Source: Tranquillimonas alkanivorans (GTDB lineage Bacteria; Pseudomonadota; Alphaproteobacteria; Rhodobacterales; Rhodobacteraceae). Taken from it: DNA of 64,000 nucleotides. Numbering within the stretch: position 1 is the stretch's first letter; every line of letters starts with the position of its first letter. The translations under genes were made by a program, and so were the position numbers. The notes beneath the pieces were generated by a model that saw only the letters and a list, made by a program, of their open reading frames with translations, searched no databases and was not told the DNA's origin. The DNA is taken from assembly GCF_900115595.1 (NCBI RefSeq), contig NZ_FOXA01000001.1:1-64000 (forward strand). Reading direction: 5' to 3'. Shown here in pieces: positions 10,890 through 20,274 of this stretch.

Positions 10890-11164
10890 CATCACCCGTC
10901 ATCCGCCAGCTCGAGATCGTGAACGAAAAGGGGCTTCATGCCCGCGCCTCGGCCAAGCTGGTCGAGGTGGTCGAGGATTACGACGCCCGCGCCGAGATCA
11001 GCAGCGACGGCATGTCGGCGTCGGGCGACAGCATCATGGGGCTCTTGATGCTCGCCGCCTCGAAAGGCACGACCATCAAGGTCGCCACCAGCGGACCCGA
11101 CGCCGAAAAGCTGGCCGACGCGATCCAGGCCCTCATCGCCGACCGCTTCGGCGAAGACATGTAA
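10886..11164 (+). CDS. ptsH: Phosphocarrier protein HPr
   Basis: The 92-residue protein carries the active-site motif GLHARASAK with His18, which receives phosphate from EI, and the regulatory serine motif around Ser49 (GDSIMGLLML), the target of HprK. Both sites are intact, so kinase control by the hprK product is plausible. It is the last gene of the chvI-chvG-hprK-rapZ-EIIA-HPr run and is followed by tandem hairpins. Confidence 0.95.
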   Translation: MTSPVIRQLEIVNEKGLHARASAKLVEVVEDYDARAEISSDGMSASGDSIMGLLMLAASKGTTIKVATSGPDAEKLADAIQALIADRFGEDM

Positions 11165-11172
11165 CCCAGCAT

Positions 11173-11216
11173 TTTCGTCGAAACCGGACGCGCACGTCTT
11201 CGACGAAGACGTGCGC
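11173..11216. terminator. Bidirectional terminator between ptsH and hbd
   Basis: A short palindrome TTTCG-T-CGAAA (11173-11183) is followed by a perfect 12-base inverted repeat GCGCACGTCTTC / GAAGACGTGCGC with loop GAC (11190-11216). It lies between two convergent genes and ends just before the hbd stop codon. It shares the TTCGACGAA core with the hairpins at 33180-33241. Confidence 0.75.
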
Positions 11217-11224
11217 CGCGCCGA

Positions 11225-12100
11225 TCAGCGCGTCGGCACCGGTGTCTCGCCGCGATAATCGTAGAAGCCGCGCTTAGTCTTGCGGCCCAGCCACCCGGCC
11301 TCGACGTATTTCGTCAGCAGCGGACAGGGGCGGTACTTCGTGTCCGCTAGCCCGTCGTGCAGCACGTTCATGATGGCCAGGCAGGTGTCCAGCCCGATGA
11401 AGTCCGCCAGTTCCAGCGGCCCCATCGGATGGTTGGTGCCCAGCTTCATCGCGCTGTCGATCGACGACACGTTCCCAACGCCCTCGTACAGGGTGTAGAC
11501 CGCCTCGTTGATCATCGGCATCAGGATGCGGTTGACGATGAAGGCCGGGAAATCCTCGGCCGTCGCCGCCGTCTTGCCCAGCCGCTCGACGACGCGGTGC
11601 ATGGCGTCGAAGGTTTCCTGGTCGGTGGCGATCCCGCGGATCAGCTCGACAAGCTGCATCACCGGCACGGGGTTCATGAAGTGAAAGCCCATGAACTTCT
11701 CGGGCCGGTCCGTGCGGCTCGCCAGCCGCGTGATCGAGATCGACGACGTGTTCGAGGTCAGGATCGTGTTCGGCTTCAGGTGCGGCACGAGGTCCTCGAA
11801 GATCGCGGTCTTCACGGTCTCGCGCTCGGTCGCCGCCTCGATCACCAGGTCGGTCTGGCCCAGGTCGCTCAGCGTCAGAGTCGTGCGGATGCGAGCGAGC
11901 GCCGCGTCCCGGTCCTCGGCCGAAATCTTCTCGCGGCTCACCTGCCGGTCCAGGTTCCTCTCGATCACCTGCCGCCCGCGATCGAGGCTTTCCTGGCTGA
12001 TGTCGGTAAGCAGCACGCCGTACCCGGCAAGCGCGAAGACATGGGCAATCCCATTGCCCATCTGCCCGGCGCCGACCACGCCAACCGTCTCGATTTCCAT
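11225..12100 (-). CDS. hbd: 3-hydroxybutyryl-CoA dehydrogenase
   Basis: The 291-residue enzyme oxidises (S)-3-hydroxybutyryl-CoA to acetoacetyl-CoA with NAD(P). The N-terminal Rossmann motif is VGVVGAGQMGNGIAHVFALAGY. The catalytic segment reads FHFMNPVPVMQLVELIRG, with the His-containing FHFMNP motif, and GLDTCLAIMNVLHD lies in the C-terminal helical domain. I start at the ATG at 12100, after GAGGCGACG; a longer frame to 12148 adds a non-conserved leader. It reads in the same direction as etfBA but is separated from them by a divergently oriented DUF6473 gene, so it needs its own promoter. Confidence 0.94.
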   Translation of the reverse strand: MEIETVGVVGAGQMGNGIAHVFALAGYGVLLTDISQESLDRGRQVIERNLDRQVSREKISAEDRDAALARIRTTLTLSDLGQTDLVIEAATERETVKTAIFEDLVPHLKPNTILTSNTSSISITRLASRTDRPEKFMGFHFMNPVPVMQLVELIRGIATDQETFDAMHRVVERLGKTAATAEDFPAFIVNRILMPMINEAVYTLYEGVGNVSSIDSAMKLGTNHPMGPLELADFIGLDTCLAIMNVLHDGLADTKYRPCPLLTKYVEAGWLGRKTKRGFYDYRGETPVPTR

Positions 12101-12249
12101 CGCGTCGCCTCGCTTCCTGCCAATCGCGCACCTTATGCCGTGCGGCACGCGCCGGGTTCAAGGCGAAAGCCGTTTCCGCCCCGGCGTCTTAGCGCGCTGT
12201 TAATCCTGTGCCGCCATGCTGGCCGAAGAAATCGGAACGGGGCGACGGA

Positions 12250-13098
12250 ATGGCCTTCCACGACACCGTTGAACGCGGCATCGACTACGATCTCTGCTCC
12301 TATGGCACGTCCCGCCTGCCCTTCCGCGGGCCATGTCGCGACCCGGGGGGCGGCTATGCCGTGGCCCTCGGCGGCTCCGAAACGTTCGGCCGCTACGTGA
12401 AACATCCCTTCCCCGACTTGATCGAGGTCGACATCGGCATCTGCCTCAACCTCGGCTGCGTGATCGCCGGCCCGACCGCCTTTCTCTCGGATCCGACGGT
12501 GATGGACCTCGTGACCGGGGCGCAGGTCGTCGTGCTGCAGATCACTGGGGCGCATAACCTGTCGAACCCCTTCTTCCGTGTGCATCGGCGGCGCAATGAC
12601 CGCTTCCTGCACGCCACCGACGCCCTGCGCGACCTTTACCCCGAGCTCGACTTCACCGAGGTGCACTTTGTCCGCCACCTCCTGGGCACGCTCGAGTCGG
12701 CCGACGCAACACGCTTCGCCGTGGTTCGGGACGCCCTCCGCAGCGCCTGGACAGACAGCTTCGCCGAACTGAGGGCCGCCGCGACGGGCCGCGTCATCCC
12801 CCTCTGGATCGCGCGCCGAACGCCCGACGCCCCCGCCGACCGGCTGTCGGACGGCGATCCGTCCTACGTCACCCGCGCCATGGCCGACCGGGTCTTCGGC
12901 GCCGGGCATATGGTCGAGATTGTGCGCCCGCCCGTCGAGGACGACGATCAGGAGGGCAAGGTCTTCTCCCGCGCCGAACGCGCCGCGGCCCTGCAGATGC
13001 CGGGGCCCGTCGCCCATCGGCTGGCGGCGCGGGCCTTGATGGAGCGCATTGCGAAGGCGGACACGAAAAAGGGCCCCCCGACGACGACGGGCCCCTGA
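12250..13098 (+). CDS. DUF6473 family protein
   Basis: The 282-residue soluble protein begins MAFHDTVERGIDYDLCSYGTS and includes LGGSETFGRYVKHPFPDLIE, NLGCVIAGPTAFLSDP and VLQITGAHNLSNPFFRVH, the conserved blocks of a family annotated in Rhodobacterales as DUF6473. The GSET / GCxxAG / GAxNxSN block pattern is reminiscent of SGNH hydrolase or sulfotransferase-like folds, but I cannot assign a reaction. It faces the etf operon, and its last codons overlap the probable etf terminator hairpin. It is absent from the usual etfBA-hbd order, so it looks inserted. Confidence 0.8.
   Translation: MAFHDTVERGIDYDLCSYGTSRLPFRGPCRDPGGGYAVALGGSETFGRYVKHPFPDLIEVDIGICLNLGCVIAGPTAFLSDPTVMDLVTGAQVVVLQITGAHNLSNPFFRVHRRRNDRFLHATDALRDLYPELDFTEVHFVRHLLGTLESADATRFAVVRDALRSAWTDSFAELRAAATGRVIPLWIARRTPDAPADRLSDGDPSYVTRAMADRVFGAGHMVEIVRPPVEDDDQEGKVFSRAERAAALQMPGPVAHRLAARALMERIAKADTKKGPPTTTGP
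13066..13096 (-). terminator. Rho-independent terminator of the etfBA transcript, overlapping the DUF6473 3' end
   Basis: On the minus strand GGGGCCC, a GTCGTCGTCGG-type loop and GGGGGGCCC are followed by TTTTTC: a 6-base self-complementary GGGCCC stem with a five-T tail just beyond the etfA stop. The same bases code for the last ten residues (KKGPPTTTGP) of the converging DUF6473 gene. Confidence 0.7.
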
Positions 13099-13117
13099 TC
13101 CTGCGTCCGGACAGCGG

Positions 13118-14044
13118 TCAGAGCTTCTCGGTCAGCTCCGGCACCACGTCGAACAGGTCACCGACAAGGCCGTAATCGGCCACCTGGAAGATCGGCGCCT
13201 CTTCATCCTTGTTGATGGCGACGATGATCTTCGAGTCCTTCATCCCGGCAAGGTGCTGGATCGCACCCGAGATGCCGACGGCGATGTAAAGCTCCGGTGC
13301 CACGACCTTGCCGGTCTGACCCACCTGCCAGTCGTTCGGCGCGAAGCCTGAGTCGACCGCCGCGCGCGACGCGCCCACGGCTGCGCCAAGCTTGTCGGCC
13401 AGCTTCTCGATGATCGCGAAGTTCTCTTCCGAGCCGACGCCGCGGCCGCCCGACACGACGATTCCGGCCGAGGTCAGCTCGGGCCGGTCGCTCTCGGCCA
13501 CCTTGTCCTCGACCCACTCCGACAGGCCCGGGTTCTCGCCGGCAGCGACGTTCTCGACCGAGGCCGACCCACCCTCGCCTGCCGCGTCGAAGGACGACGT
13601 ACGGATGGTCACCACCTTCGTGACGTCCGACGACTTCACCGTCTGCACGGCGTTGCCGGCATAGACCGGGCGCTCGAACGTGTCGCCGTCGACGATGCCC
13701 GAGACGTCCGAGATCACCATCACGTCCAAGAGCGCCGCGACGCGCGGCATGATGTTCTTGGCATCCGTGGTCGCCGGGGCGGCGATGTGGCTGTAATCGC
13801 CCGCGAGCGACACGATCAGCGCCGCCGCCGGCTCGGCCAGGCGGTGGCCGTAAAGCGCATCCTCGGCGCACAGCACCTTGGCGACGCCGTCGATCTTGGC
13901 GGCCTCCTGCGCGGCGTCCGAGCACGACGCGCCGGCGCACAGCACCGTCACCTCGCCCAGCTGCTTCGCCGCCGTCACGCCCTTGGCGGTCGCGTCACGG
14001 TTCAGCTTGCCGTCCGTGACCTCGGCCAGAAGAAGAACAGCCAT
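13118..14044 (-). CDS. etfA: Electron transfer flavoprotein alpha subunit
   Basis: The 308-residue protein binds FAD and passes electrons from acyl-CoA dehydrogenases to ETF-ubiquinone oxidoreductase. The C-terminal FAD domain has [58 protein letters not shown] and [21 protein letters not shown], the alpha-subunit signature. The ATG at 14044 overlaps the etfB stop (TGATG), so the two subunits are translationally coupled. A hairpin with a T-run follows the stop. Confidence 0.97.
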   Translation of the reverse strand: MAVLLLAEVTDGKLNRDATAKGVTAAKQLGEVTVLCAGASCSDAAQEAAKIDGVAKVLCAEDALYGHRLAEPAAALIVSLAGDYSHIAAPATTDAKNIMPRVAALLDVMVISDVSGIVDGDTFERPVYAGNAVQTVKSSDVTKVVTIRTSSFDAAGEGGSASVENVAAGENPGLSEWVEDKVAESDRPELTSAGIVVSGGRGVGSEENFAIIEKLADKLGAAVGASRAAVDSGFAPNDWQVGQTGKVVAPELYIAVGISGAIQHLAGMKDSKIIVAINKDEEAPIFQVADYGLVGDLFDVVPELTEKL

Positions 14045-14802
14045 CACACGACCCCCTTTTCTTTCAGCTTCGCCACCAGCTCGTCGACCGAGGCGACCAT
14101 CTCGCCCGCCTTGCGCGCTTCGGGCTCGGTCGTCTTCACCACCTCGAGCCGCGGCGCGACGTCGACGCCGTAATCGGCGGGCGTCTTCTCGTCGAGCGGC
14201 TTCTTCTTCGCCTTCATGATGTTGGGCAGCGACGCATAGCGCGGCTCGTTCAGGCGCAGGTCCGACGTGATGATCGCCGGCAGCTTCACCTTCACGGTCT
14301 GCAGGCCGCCGTCGACCTCGCGCGTGACGGTCGCCTGTTCGCCCTCGACTTCGACGGTGCTGGCGAACGTCGCCTGGCTCCAGCCAAGAAGCGCGGCCAG
14401 CATCTGGCCGGTGGCGTTCATGTCGTTGTCGATGGCCTGCTTGCCGCACAGCACGATCTGCGGCTGCTCCTCGTCCACCACGGCCTTGAGCAGCTTGGCC
14501 ACGGCCAGCGGCTCGATGTCCTGGTGCACGTCGTCGGCGGAGGTGATCAGGATCGCGCGGTCCGCGCCCATGGCCAGTGCGGTGCGCAGCGTTTCCTGCG
14601 CCTGCTTGACGCCGATCGAAACGGCCACGACCTCGGTCGCGACGCCCTTCTCCTTCAGGCGGATCGCCTCTTCGACGGCGATCTCGTCGAACGGGTTCAT
14701 CGACATCTTGACGTTGGCGAGATCGACACCGCTGCCGTCCGCTTTCACGCGGACCTTCACGTTGTAGTCGATCACGCGTTTGACAGGCACGAGGACCTTC
14801 AT
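14044..14802 (-). CDS. etfB: Electron transfer flavoprotein beta subunit
   Basis: The 252-residue subunit begins [20 protein letters not shown] and has the AMP-binding and family motifs [50 protein letters not shown] and the [22 protein letters not shown] loop. It forms a heterodimer with EtfA. The start at 14802 gives the standard N-terminus; the frame extends about 44 codons upstream through a region with no conserved sequence. Confidence 0.97.
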   Translation of the reverse strand: MKVLVPVKRVIDYNVKVRVKADGSGVDLANVKMSMNPFDEIAVEEAIRLKEKGVATEVVAVSIGVKQAQETLRTALAMGADRAILITSADDVHQDIEPLAVAKLLKAVVDEEQPQIVLCGKQAIDNDMNATGQMLAALLGWSQATFASTVEVEGEQATVTREVDGGLQTVKVKLPAIITSDLRLNEPRYASLPNIMKAKKKPLDEKTPADYGVDVAPRLEVVKTTEPEARKAGEMVASVDELVAKLKEKGVV

Positions 14803-14962
14803 CGGCGCAAACTCCCTGGATTTTCGCGCGCGCGGCGCAAGAAAAATGCTCGGCCCCGATGTAAACTGCCGTGCCCGGGGAAAACAGTGCAAAATCGACC
14901 TGCCGCCGCCCTGCAACGCCGCGTTCTTTCGCAACCGGCGTCCAAGGCCGCGCGCACCGGCT

Positions 14963-15021
14963 GCATCTTCGGTCCCGAAATATCCCCGCCGGAGGCAGCG
15001 CGCCGGGCGCCAGCCCGGCGC
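14963..15021. repeat. Bipartite intergenic repeat, copy A
   Basis: CATCTTCGGTCCCGAAATAT followed by CCCCGCCGGAGG forms the conserved box, then a hairpin with arms GCGCCGGGC / GCCCGGCGC (15000-15021). It lies between the PduO stop and the etfB start. It is one of six copies of the family in the window. Confidence 0.75.
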
Positions 15022-15058
15022 ATCGGAAAGGCGTGGCGCCGCAGGCGCCTCCGCTGTC

Positions 15059-15637
15059 TCAGCCTTCGCGCGTCTTGCCCGGCACCCAAAGCACGTCGGC
15101 GCGGCCGTCGTCGTTGGCGATGCGCGCGGCGACGAAGAACCAGTCGGACAGGCGGTTGAGATAGCGCACCGCTTCCGGGTTCACCTGCTCCATCGTGGCC
15201 AGCTCGACCGACAGCCGCTCCGCCCGGCGCGCGACGGTGCGACACAGGTGCAGGTGCGAGGCAAGCGGCGAGCCGCCGGGCAGGATGAACGAGCGCAGGG
15301 GCTCGAGCGCCGCGTTCATCGCGTCGATCTCGCGCTCCAGCCGCGCCACCTGCGCGGCCGTGACGCGCAGAACCGGGTACTCCGCCTCGGCGTCCTTCTC
15401 CATGTCCGGGCGGCAGAGGTCCGCGCCCAGGTCGAAAAGATCGTTCTGGATCGCCGCCAGCCGGTTGTCGGTCTCGCCGCTCGCGTGCAGCCGCGCCAGC
15501 CCCGCCGTCGCGTTCACCTCGTCCACCGTGCCGTACGCCTCGACCCTCACGGCGTGCTTGGCGACGCGCGCGCCGTTGCCCAGCGCGGTTTCGCCGTGAT
15601 CGCCGGTCTTGGTGTAGATCTTGTTCAGAACGACCAT
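15059..15637 (-). CDS. Cob(I)alamin adenosyltransferase, PduO type
   Basis: The 192-residue enzyme transfers adenosyl from ATP to cob(I)alamin to make coenzyme B12. The N-terminal ATP site reads [21 protein letters not shown], and [40 protein letters not shown] and [15 protein letters not shown] are the other PduO-family blocks. Coenzyme B12 is needed by methylmalonyl-CoA and ethylmalonyl-CoA mutases, which suits the ethylmalonyl-CoA pathway enzyme seen at 1.8-3.4 kb. It follows the HIG1-like gene by four bases. Confidence 0.95.
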   Translation of the reverse strand: MVVLNKIYTKTGDHGETALGNGARVAKHAVRVEAYGTVDEVNATAGLARLHASGETDNRLAAIQNDLFDLGADLCRPDMEKDAEAEYPVLRVTAAQVARLEREIDAMNAALEPLRSFILPGGSPLASHLHLCRTVARRAERLSVELATMEQVNPEAVRYLNRLSDWFFVAARIANDDGRADVLWVPGKTREG

Positions 15638-15641
15638 TGCC

Positions 15642-15848
15642 TCAGCCTCCCATGCGGCGGAACAGGACGAACAGCAGGATCAGCACCACCGCCAGCGCCT
15701 GCGCCAGGATACGCCAGCGCATCAGGCGGTTGGCGTGCTTGCGATTGAACTCGCCGCCCTTCGCGAAACCGCCGATCCCGACCATGAGGATGCCGAAGAC
15801 GACGATCACCGCGATGGCGACCACGATGAAAAGAGGGTCCTGTAACAT
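15642..15848 (-). CDS. Twin transmembrane, HIG1-like small protein
   Basis: The 68-residue protein has two membrane helices: MLQDPLFIVVAIAVIVVFGI... (about 5-27) and a second from ILAQALAVVLILLFVLF (about 46-63). Between them lies the basic loop FNRKHANRLMRWR typical of HIG1-domain proteins, which assist respiratory complexes in mitochondria and alphaproteobacteria. The ATG at 15848 gives the family N-terminus; the frame extends upstream without similarity. It stands first in the run with PduO and etfBA. Confidence 0.82.
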   Translation of the reverse strand: MLQDPLFIVVAIAVIVVFGILMVGIGGFAKGGEFNRKHANRLMRWRILAQALAVVLILLFVLFRRMGG

Positions 15849-15915
15849 GCTGCGTCCGTTCCTTGACTGCCGCGCCACATAGCCGCCCCCGCGGCCAAGG
15901 CGAAGGCTTTTTCGC

Positions 15916-16743
15916 TCAGCTCCCGGCCAGCACCCGGTCGAGCAGCCGGTCCGGCAACAGTCGCCGGATGAGGGCGGCGGCATGCGTGGGCGTCGTTACC
16001 CGGTAACGTGCGCGCGGCCGCTCGGCCTCCAGCGCCTCGACCAGCCGCGCGGTCACCGCCGCCGGGGTCTTCTCGAACCGGTCGGGCCCGCGCTCCTCGT
16101 ACAGCCGGCGGAGCAGCGAGGTGCGGTACTGGTCCGCCCGCGCCGAGCGCTCCCAGTCGATCCACCGCTCGAAATGCGGAATCGAGTTCACGCGGATGCG
16201 CGTCCCGATCGGCCCGGGCTCGATCAGCACAACGTGGATCGGCGTGTCCCGCATCTCCAGCCGCAGCGAATCCGTCAGCCCCTCGAGCGCGTATTTCGTC
16301 GCGACATAGGCCCCTTTCCACGGCGCCGCCACCAGCCCCAGCACGGACGAGCAATTGACGATCCGCCCGTGCCCCTGCGCCCGCATCGCCGGGATGACCC
16401 GGCGCGTCAGGTCGTGCCAGCCGAACAGGTTGACCTCGAAGATCTCGCGCAGCGCCTCGCGCGGCAGGTCCTCGACCGCGCCGGGCACGGCGTGCGCGCC
16501 GTTGTTGAACAGGGCGTCGAGCGTCCCGCCCGTGGCCTCCAGCGCCCGCTCGGCCCCTTCGCGCACGGATGCCGGGTCGGCACAGTCCAGCCGCCAGCTT
16601 TCCAGCCCCGCGTCGCGCAGCCGCGCGGCGTCGGCCTCGGCGCGGCAGGTGGCGAAAACGCGCCAGCCGCGCGCCCTCAGCGTCCGCGCGGCGTCCAGTC
16701 CGATGCCGCTGGAACATCCGGTGATGAGAATGCTGCGCGCCAC
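15916..16743 (-). CDS. Short-chain dehydrogenase/reductase
   Basis: The 275-residue Rossmann-fold oxidoreductase has the cofactor motif TGCSSGIG, the NNGAHAVPG segment (NNAG equivalent), an active-site serine in IVNCSSVLG and catalytic YVATK. Substrate is unknown. I start at GTG 16743, which gives MARSILITGCSSGIG directly after GGAGGG; the frame is open for another 18 codons upstream without a ribosome site. It stands alone between the HIG1-like gene and the SH3 gene. Confidence 0.9.
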   Translation of the reverse strand: MARSILITGCSSGIGLDAARTLRARGWRVFATCRAEADAARLRDAGLESWRLDCADPASVREGAERALEATGGTLDALFNNGAHAVPGAVEDLPREALREIFEVNLFGWHDLTRRVIPAMRAQGHGRIVNCSSVLGLVAAPWKGAYVATKYALEGLTDSLRLEMRDTPIHVVLIEPGPIGTRIRVNSIPHFERWIDWERSARADQYRTSLLRRLYEERGPDRFEKTPAAVTARLVEALEAERPRARYRVTTPTHAAALIRRLLPDRLLDRVLAGS

Positions 16744-16797
16744 GCGCCCCTCCGCCTGCCTGGGGACCGGGCTATCCGATCCGGGGCGGGGCGGCAA

Positions 16798-17337
16798 TCA
16801 CGGGCGCTCGGGCGCCAGGTAGCGGCCATAGATGAAGGCTTCGCGCCCGTTGTCGTTCAACCGGATGCGGTACCAGGACCCTTCCTGCCCCAGCATCTCG
16901 GCCGCCTCGCCCAGCGACGCCTGCCCCACCACGGGGTTGCCGGTCGAGGGGCCGGCGCGCAGGTTCACGCGGGTGCCGGTCACGTACCACAGGTCCTCGG
17001 GCGGTTCCGACGCGCGAGCCTCGGTCGACTCCGACGCGGCCGCGACCGGTTCGACCGTGGCGGCGGGACGTCCGGCATCCACCGGTTCGGCCCGCATCGC
17101 CAGCCGTTCTCCGCGCGGCGCCTCGGTCGCCTCGAGCGCCAGTTGCACCGCCCGTTCGTAATCGTCGAGCGCGAGGGGTTCCGACGCATCACGGCCCGAG
17201 GCCGACGCCGTCAGAAGACCCGGGGTGTCCGTCTCTAGCCGCGCGACCTCGACTCCCGCATCCTCTTCGACCTTGCGGCCCGCGATGGTCATCGTCAGGC
17301 CGATCACAATCAACAAAAGCAACGTCAGCCGGATCAT
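16798..17337 (-). CDS. Membrane-anchored SH3-domain protein
   Basis: The 179-residue protein has one N-terminal membrane anchor or uncleaved signal ([17 protein letters not shown], about residues 4-20), a low-complexity Ala/Glu-rich linker and a C-terminal bacterial SH3 domain from about residue 116 ([22 protein letters not shown] ... GSWYRIRL). Such domains bind peptidoglycan or cell-wall peptides in the periplasm. No enzymatic domain is fused, so it is likely a structural or targeting protein. It diverges from parC. Confidence 0.85.
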   Translation of the reverse strand: MIRLTLLLLIVIGLTMTIAGRKVEEDAGVEVARLETDTPGLLTASASGRDASEPLALDDYERAVQLALEATEAPRGERLAMRAEPVDAGRPAATVEPVAAASESTEARASEPPEDLWYVTGTRVNLRAGPSTGNPVVGQASLGEAAEMLGQEGSWYRIRLNDNGREAFIYGRYLAPERP

Positions 17338-17463
17338 CCCACGGCTCCTTCATTCAATGGGGAGAGGATACATCGAGTCGGCGCAACGGCGGTGCGAAAA
17401 GCCGCGGGGCTCGCGTCACGACGCGCTTTACCCGACCCGCGCACGCGGCTATCCATCCTCGCC

Positions 17464-19779
17464 ATGAGCGACATCGACTCCGACGCCCCCGTTCCCGATC
17501 TTTCCGAACCGCTGCGCCGCGCCATCGGCGAGCGGTATCTGACCTATGCGCTCAGCACGATCATGCATCGCGCGCTTCCCGATGCGCGGGACGGCCTGAA
17601 GCCGGTCCACCGCCGCATCCTCTATGCAATGCGGGAGCTCAGGCTGGGTTCCGGCGGAGGATTCCGGAAGTCGGCGAAGATCTCGGGCGACGTGATGGGC
17701 AACTATCACCCGCACGGCGACGCTGCGATCTACGACGCGATGGCGCGGCTCGCGCAGGACTTCGCGGTGCGCTACCCGCTGGTCGACGGCCAGGGCAACT
17801 TCGGCAACATCGACGGCGACAACCCCGCCGCCCCGCGCTACACCGAGGCGCGGATGACGGCGGCGGCCGAGGCGCTGCTGGAAGGGCTGAACGAGGACGC
17901 GGTCGACTACCGGCCGAACTACGACGGCACGCTCAGCGAGCCGATCGTCCTGCCCGCCGCCTTCCCGAACCTGCTGGCCAACGGGGCGAGCGGCATCGCC
18001 GTGGGCATGGCGACCAACATCCCGCCGCACAACATCGGCGAACTGGTGGGCGCCTGCCTGCACCTGATCAAGACGCCCGACGCGCGGGACGAGACGCTGC
18101 TGCAATACGTTCCCGGCCCCGACTTCCCCACCGGAGGCGTGATCGTCGAGCCGAAGGAAAACATCGCCGAGGCCTACCGCACCGGCCGCGGCGCCTTCCG
18201 CCTGCGCGCCAAGTGGGAAACCGAGGACCTGGGCCGCGGCCAGTGGCAGGTCGTCGTCACCGAGATCCCTTACCAGGTGCAGAAGTCGAAGCTGATCGAG
18301 AAGATCGCCGAGCTGATCCAGACCAAGAAGGTCCCGATCCTCGCCGACGTCCGCGACGAAAGCGCCGACGACATCCGCATCGTGCTGGAGCCGCGTTCGA
18401 AGAACGTGGACCCGGACGTGCTGATGGGCACGCTGTTCCGCAACTCGGACCTCGAGGTGCGCTTCAGCATGAACATGAACGTACTGATCGACGGGCGCAC
18501 GCCCAAGGTCTGCTCGCTCAAGGAAGTGCTGCGCGCCTTCCTCGACCACCGGCGCGAGGTGCTCCAGCGCCGCAGCCAGCACCGGCTCGACAAGATCGAC
18601 CACCGGCTCGAAGTGCTCGAAGGCTTCATCCTTGCCTTCCTCAACCTCGACCGCGTCATCGACATCATCCGATACGACGACGACCCCAAGTCGGGCCTGA
18701 TGTACGAGGACTGGTCGAAGGACCACCCGCGCGCCACGTCCGAGGCCGACTACATCCCGCCGCGCGTGCCCGCGTCGCCGCAGCCCGAGGATGCGGAGCT
18801 GACCGAGGTGCAGGCCGAAGCCATCCTCAACATGCGCCTGCGCTCCCTGCGCCGCCTGGAAGAGATGGAGCTGCGCCGCGAGCGCGACGAGCTGATGGCC
18901 GAGCGCGCCGATCTCGAGGCGCTGCTGGCCGACGAGGATCTCCAGTGGGCCCGGATCGCCGACCAGCTGCGCGAGACGCGCAAGCAGTTCGGCAAGGACT
19001 ACGCCCGCGGCCACCGCCTGACCCAGTTCGCCGAGGCCACCGAGGTCGAGGACGTGCCGCTCGAAGCCATGATCGACCGCGAGCCGATCACAGTCGTCTG
19101 CTCGCAGATGGGCTGGATCCGCGCGCTCAAGGGCCACGTGGCGCTCGACACGAAGCTGAAGTTCAAGGACGGCGACGGCCCGCGCTTCATCTTCCACGCC
19201 GAAACGACCGACCGCCTGTTGGTCTTCGGCTCGAACGGCCGCTTCTACACGCTGTCGGCCGCCAATCTGCCCGGCGGCCGCGGCATGGGCGAACCGGTGC
19301 GCCTGATGGTGGACCTGCCCAACGAGGCCGAGATCCTGAGGCTGTTCATCCACGACCCGCAACGCAAGCTCCTGCTCGCCTCCTCGGCCGGCGACGGCTT
19401 CGTCGTCCCCGAGGCCGAGGTCGCCGCGCAGACCCGCGCCGGCAAGCAGGCGCTGAACGTGAAGGGCGACGTGCGCGCCAAGGTCTGCAAGCCGGTGGAC
19501 GGCGATCACGTCGCCGTGGTGGGCGAGAACCGCAAGGTGCTGGTCTTCCCGGTGACGGAACTGCCCGAAATGGCCCGCGGCAAGGGTGTCCGCCTGCAGA
19601 AATACAAGGACGGCGGCCTGAGCGACGCGACGACCTTCAACCTGGCCGACGGCCTGAGCTGGAAGGACCCGGCGGGGCGCACCCGGACCGAAACGCAGAT
19701 CGAAGAATGGATTTCGAAACGGGCGAGCGCCGGCCGCATGGCGCCGCGCGGCTTCCCGCGGGACAACACGTTCACCTAA
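17464..19779 (+). CDS. parC: DNA topoisomerase IV subunit A
   Basis: The 771-residue subunit cuts and rejoins DNA to decatenate chromosomes. N-terminal blocks are [30 protein letters not shown] and [22 protein letters not shown], and the catalytic tyrosine lies in [11 protein letters not shown] (about residue 125). The C-terminal blade domain includes [24 protein letters not shown]. Length and the DGKTPKVC-like segment fit ParC rather than GyrA (which is ~900 residues). I start at ATG 17464 ([12 protein letters not shown]); an in-frame upstream codon adds a non-conserved leader. parE is not in the window. Confidence 0.96.
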   Translation: MSDIDSDAPVPDLSEPLRRAIGERYLTYALSTIMHRALPDARDGLKPVHRRILYAMRELRLGSGGGFRKSAKISGDVMGNYHPHGDAAIYDAMARLAQDFAVRYPLVDGQGNFGNIDGDNPAAPRYTEARMTAAAEALLEGLNEDAVDYRPNYDGTLSEPIVLPAAFPNLLANGASGIAVGMATNIPPHNIGELVGACLHLIKTPDARDETLLQYVPGPDFPTGGVIVEPKENIAEAYRTGRGAFRLRAKWETEDLGRGQWQVVVTEIPYQVQKSKLIEKIAELIQTKKVPILADVRDESADDIRIVLEPRSKNVDPDVLMGTLFRNSDLEVRFSMNMNVLIDGRTPKVCSLKEVLRAFLDHRREVLQRRSQHRLDKIDHRLEVLEGFILAFLNLDRVIDIIRYDDDPKSGLMYEDWSKDHPRATSEADYIPPRVPASPQPEDAELTEVQAEAILNMRLRSLRRLEEMELRRERDELMAERADLEALLADEDLQWARIADQLRETRKQFGKDYARGHRLTQFAEATEVEDVPLEAMIDREPITVVCSQMGWIRALKGHVALDTKLKFKDGDGPRFIFHAETTDRLLVFGSNGRFYTLSAANLPGGRGMGEPVRLMVDLPNEAEILRLFIHDPQRKLLLASSAGDGFVVPEAEVAAQTRAGKQALNVKGDVRAKVCKPVDGDHVAVVGENRKVLVFPVTELPEMARGKGVRLQKYKDGGLSDATTFNLADGLSWKDPAGRTRTETQIEEWISKRASAGRMAPRGFPRDNTFT

Positions 19780-19787
19780 TGCGCGGG

Positions 19788-19852
19788 AGGGGGCTCTGCC
19801 CCCTCTGCGCCTGCGGCGCATTCACCCCCGGGATATTTCAGGACCGAAGATG
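19788..19852. repeat. Bipartite intergenic repeat, copy B
   Basis: A hairpin AGGGGGC / GCCCCCT (19788-19804) is followed by the box in inverse orientation: its complement reads CATCTTCGGTCCTGAAATAT then CCCGGGGG. It lies between the convergent parC and DUF1491 genes, where the hairpin may also act as terminator. Confidence 0.75.
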
Positions 19853-19892
19853 GAAGGGGTCGGCGAAACCGGAACCGCGACCTCCTGGCCGG

Positions 19893-20225
19893 TCACTCCG
19901 ACAGGCCGGGCTCGTCCAGAAGGTGCCGGCCCTCGCGGTCCTCGACCTCGATGATCCAGAGATCGGGATCGAAGCTCCGCTGCCGCGCGAGCGAGGCATC
20001 GACCTCGGCCTCGTCGCCCTCCGACAGGACCACCCAGTTCCGCGCGCCGGTCATCAGGTCGAACGACCGCTGGAAGGCCGTGGCGCGTCCGTCGAGCGTG
20101 TTGAGCTTGACCAGGACGGCGCCCGCCGTGGCGTCCCCCTTCGACGTGACGAAGGCCGGGATCTCAGCCAGCCGCAGCCGCGCGAGATAGGCGCGGACCC
20201 AGAAGTCGGCGGTCAGCCGCGCCAC
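19893..20225 (-). CDS. DUF1491 family protein
   Basis: The 110-residue protein reads MARLTADFWVRAYLARLRL, then PAFVTSKGDATAGAVLVKLN, the conserved DUF1491 blocks. Function is unknown. No ATG is available; the family N-terminus begins at GTG 20225 (GTG GCG CGG CTG ACC). It follows era by about 50 bases, an interval filled by a GTAC-rich inverted repeat. It is usually the tail gene of the lepB-rnc-era group in Rhodobacterales. Confidence 0.82.
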   Translation of the reverse strand: MARLTADFWVRAYLARLRLAEIPAFVTSKGDATAGAVLVKLNTLDGRATAFQRSFDLMTGARNWVVLSEGDEAEVDASLARQRSFDPDLWIIEVEDREGRHLLDEPGLSE

Positions 20226-20227
20226 GG

Positions 20228-20269
20228 CGAAACGTACATCTTTGCGCCGGATATGTACGTTTCGTACAT
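20228..20269. repeat. GTAC-rich inverted repeat, copy 1
   Basis: Perfect 12-base arms CGAAACGTACAT (20228-20239) and ATGTACGTTTCG (20253-20264) flank a 13-base spacer, and a further CGTACAT half-site follows (20263-20269). A diverged copy with the same spacing lies at 62949-62985 before thrS. It could be an operator or a small mobile palindrome. Confidence 0.75.
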
Positions 20270-20274
20270 GATCC

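Noticed and set aside
14855-14900. Possible third copy of the GTAC inverted repeat upstream of etfB (GATGTAAACTGCCGTGC)
   Set aside because: It shares only scattered short words, lacks paired arms and does not keep the 13-base spacing.
17449-19821. 790-codon minus-strand frame opposite parC
   Set aside because: It is a high-GC shadow of parC without recognisable motifs.
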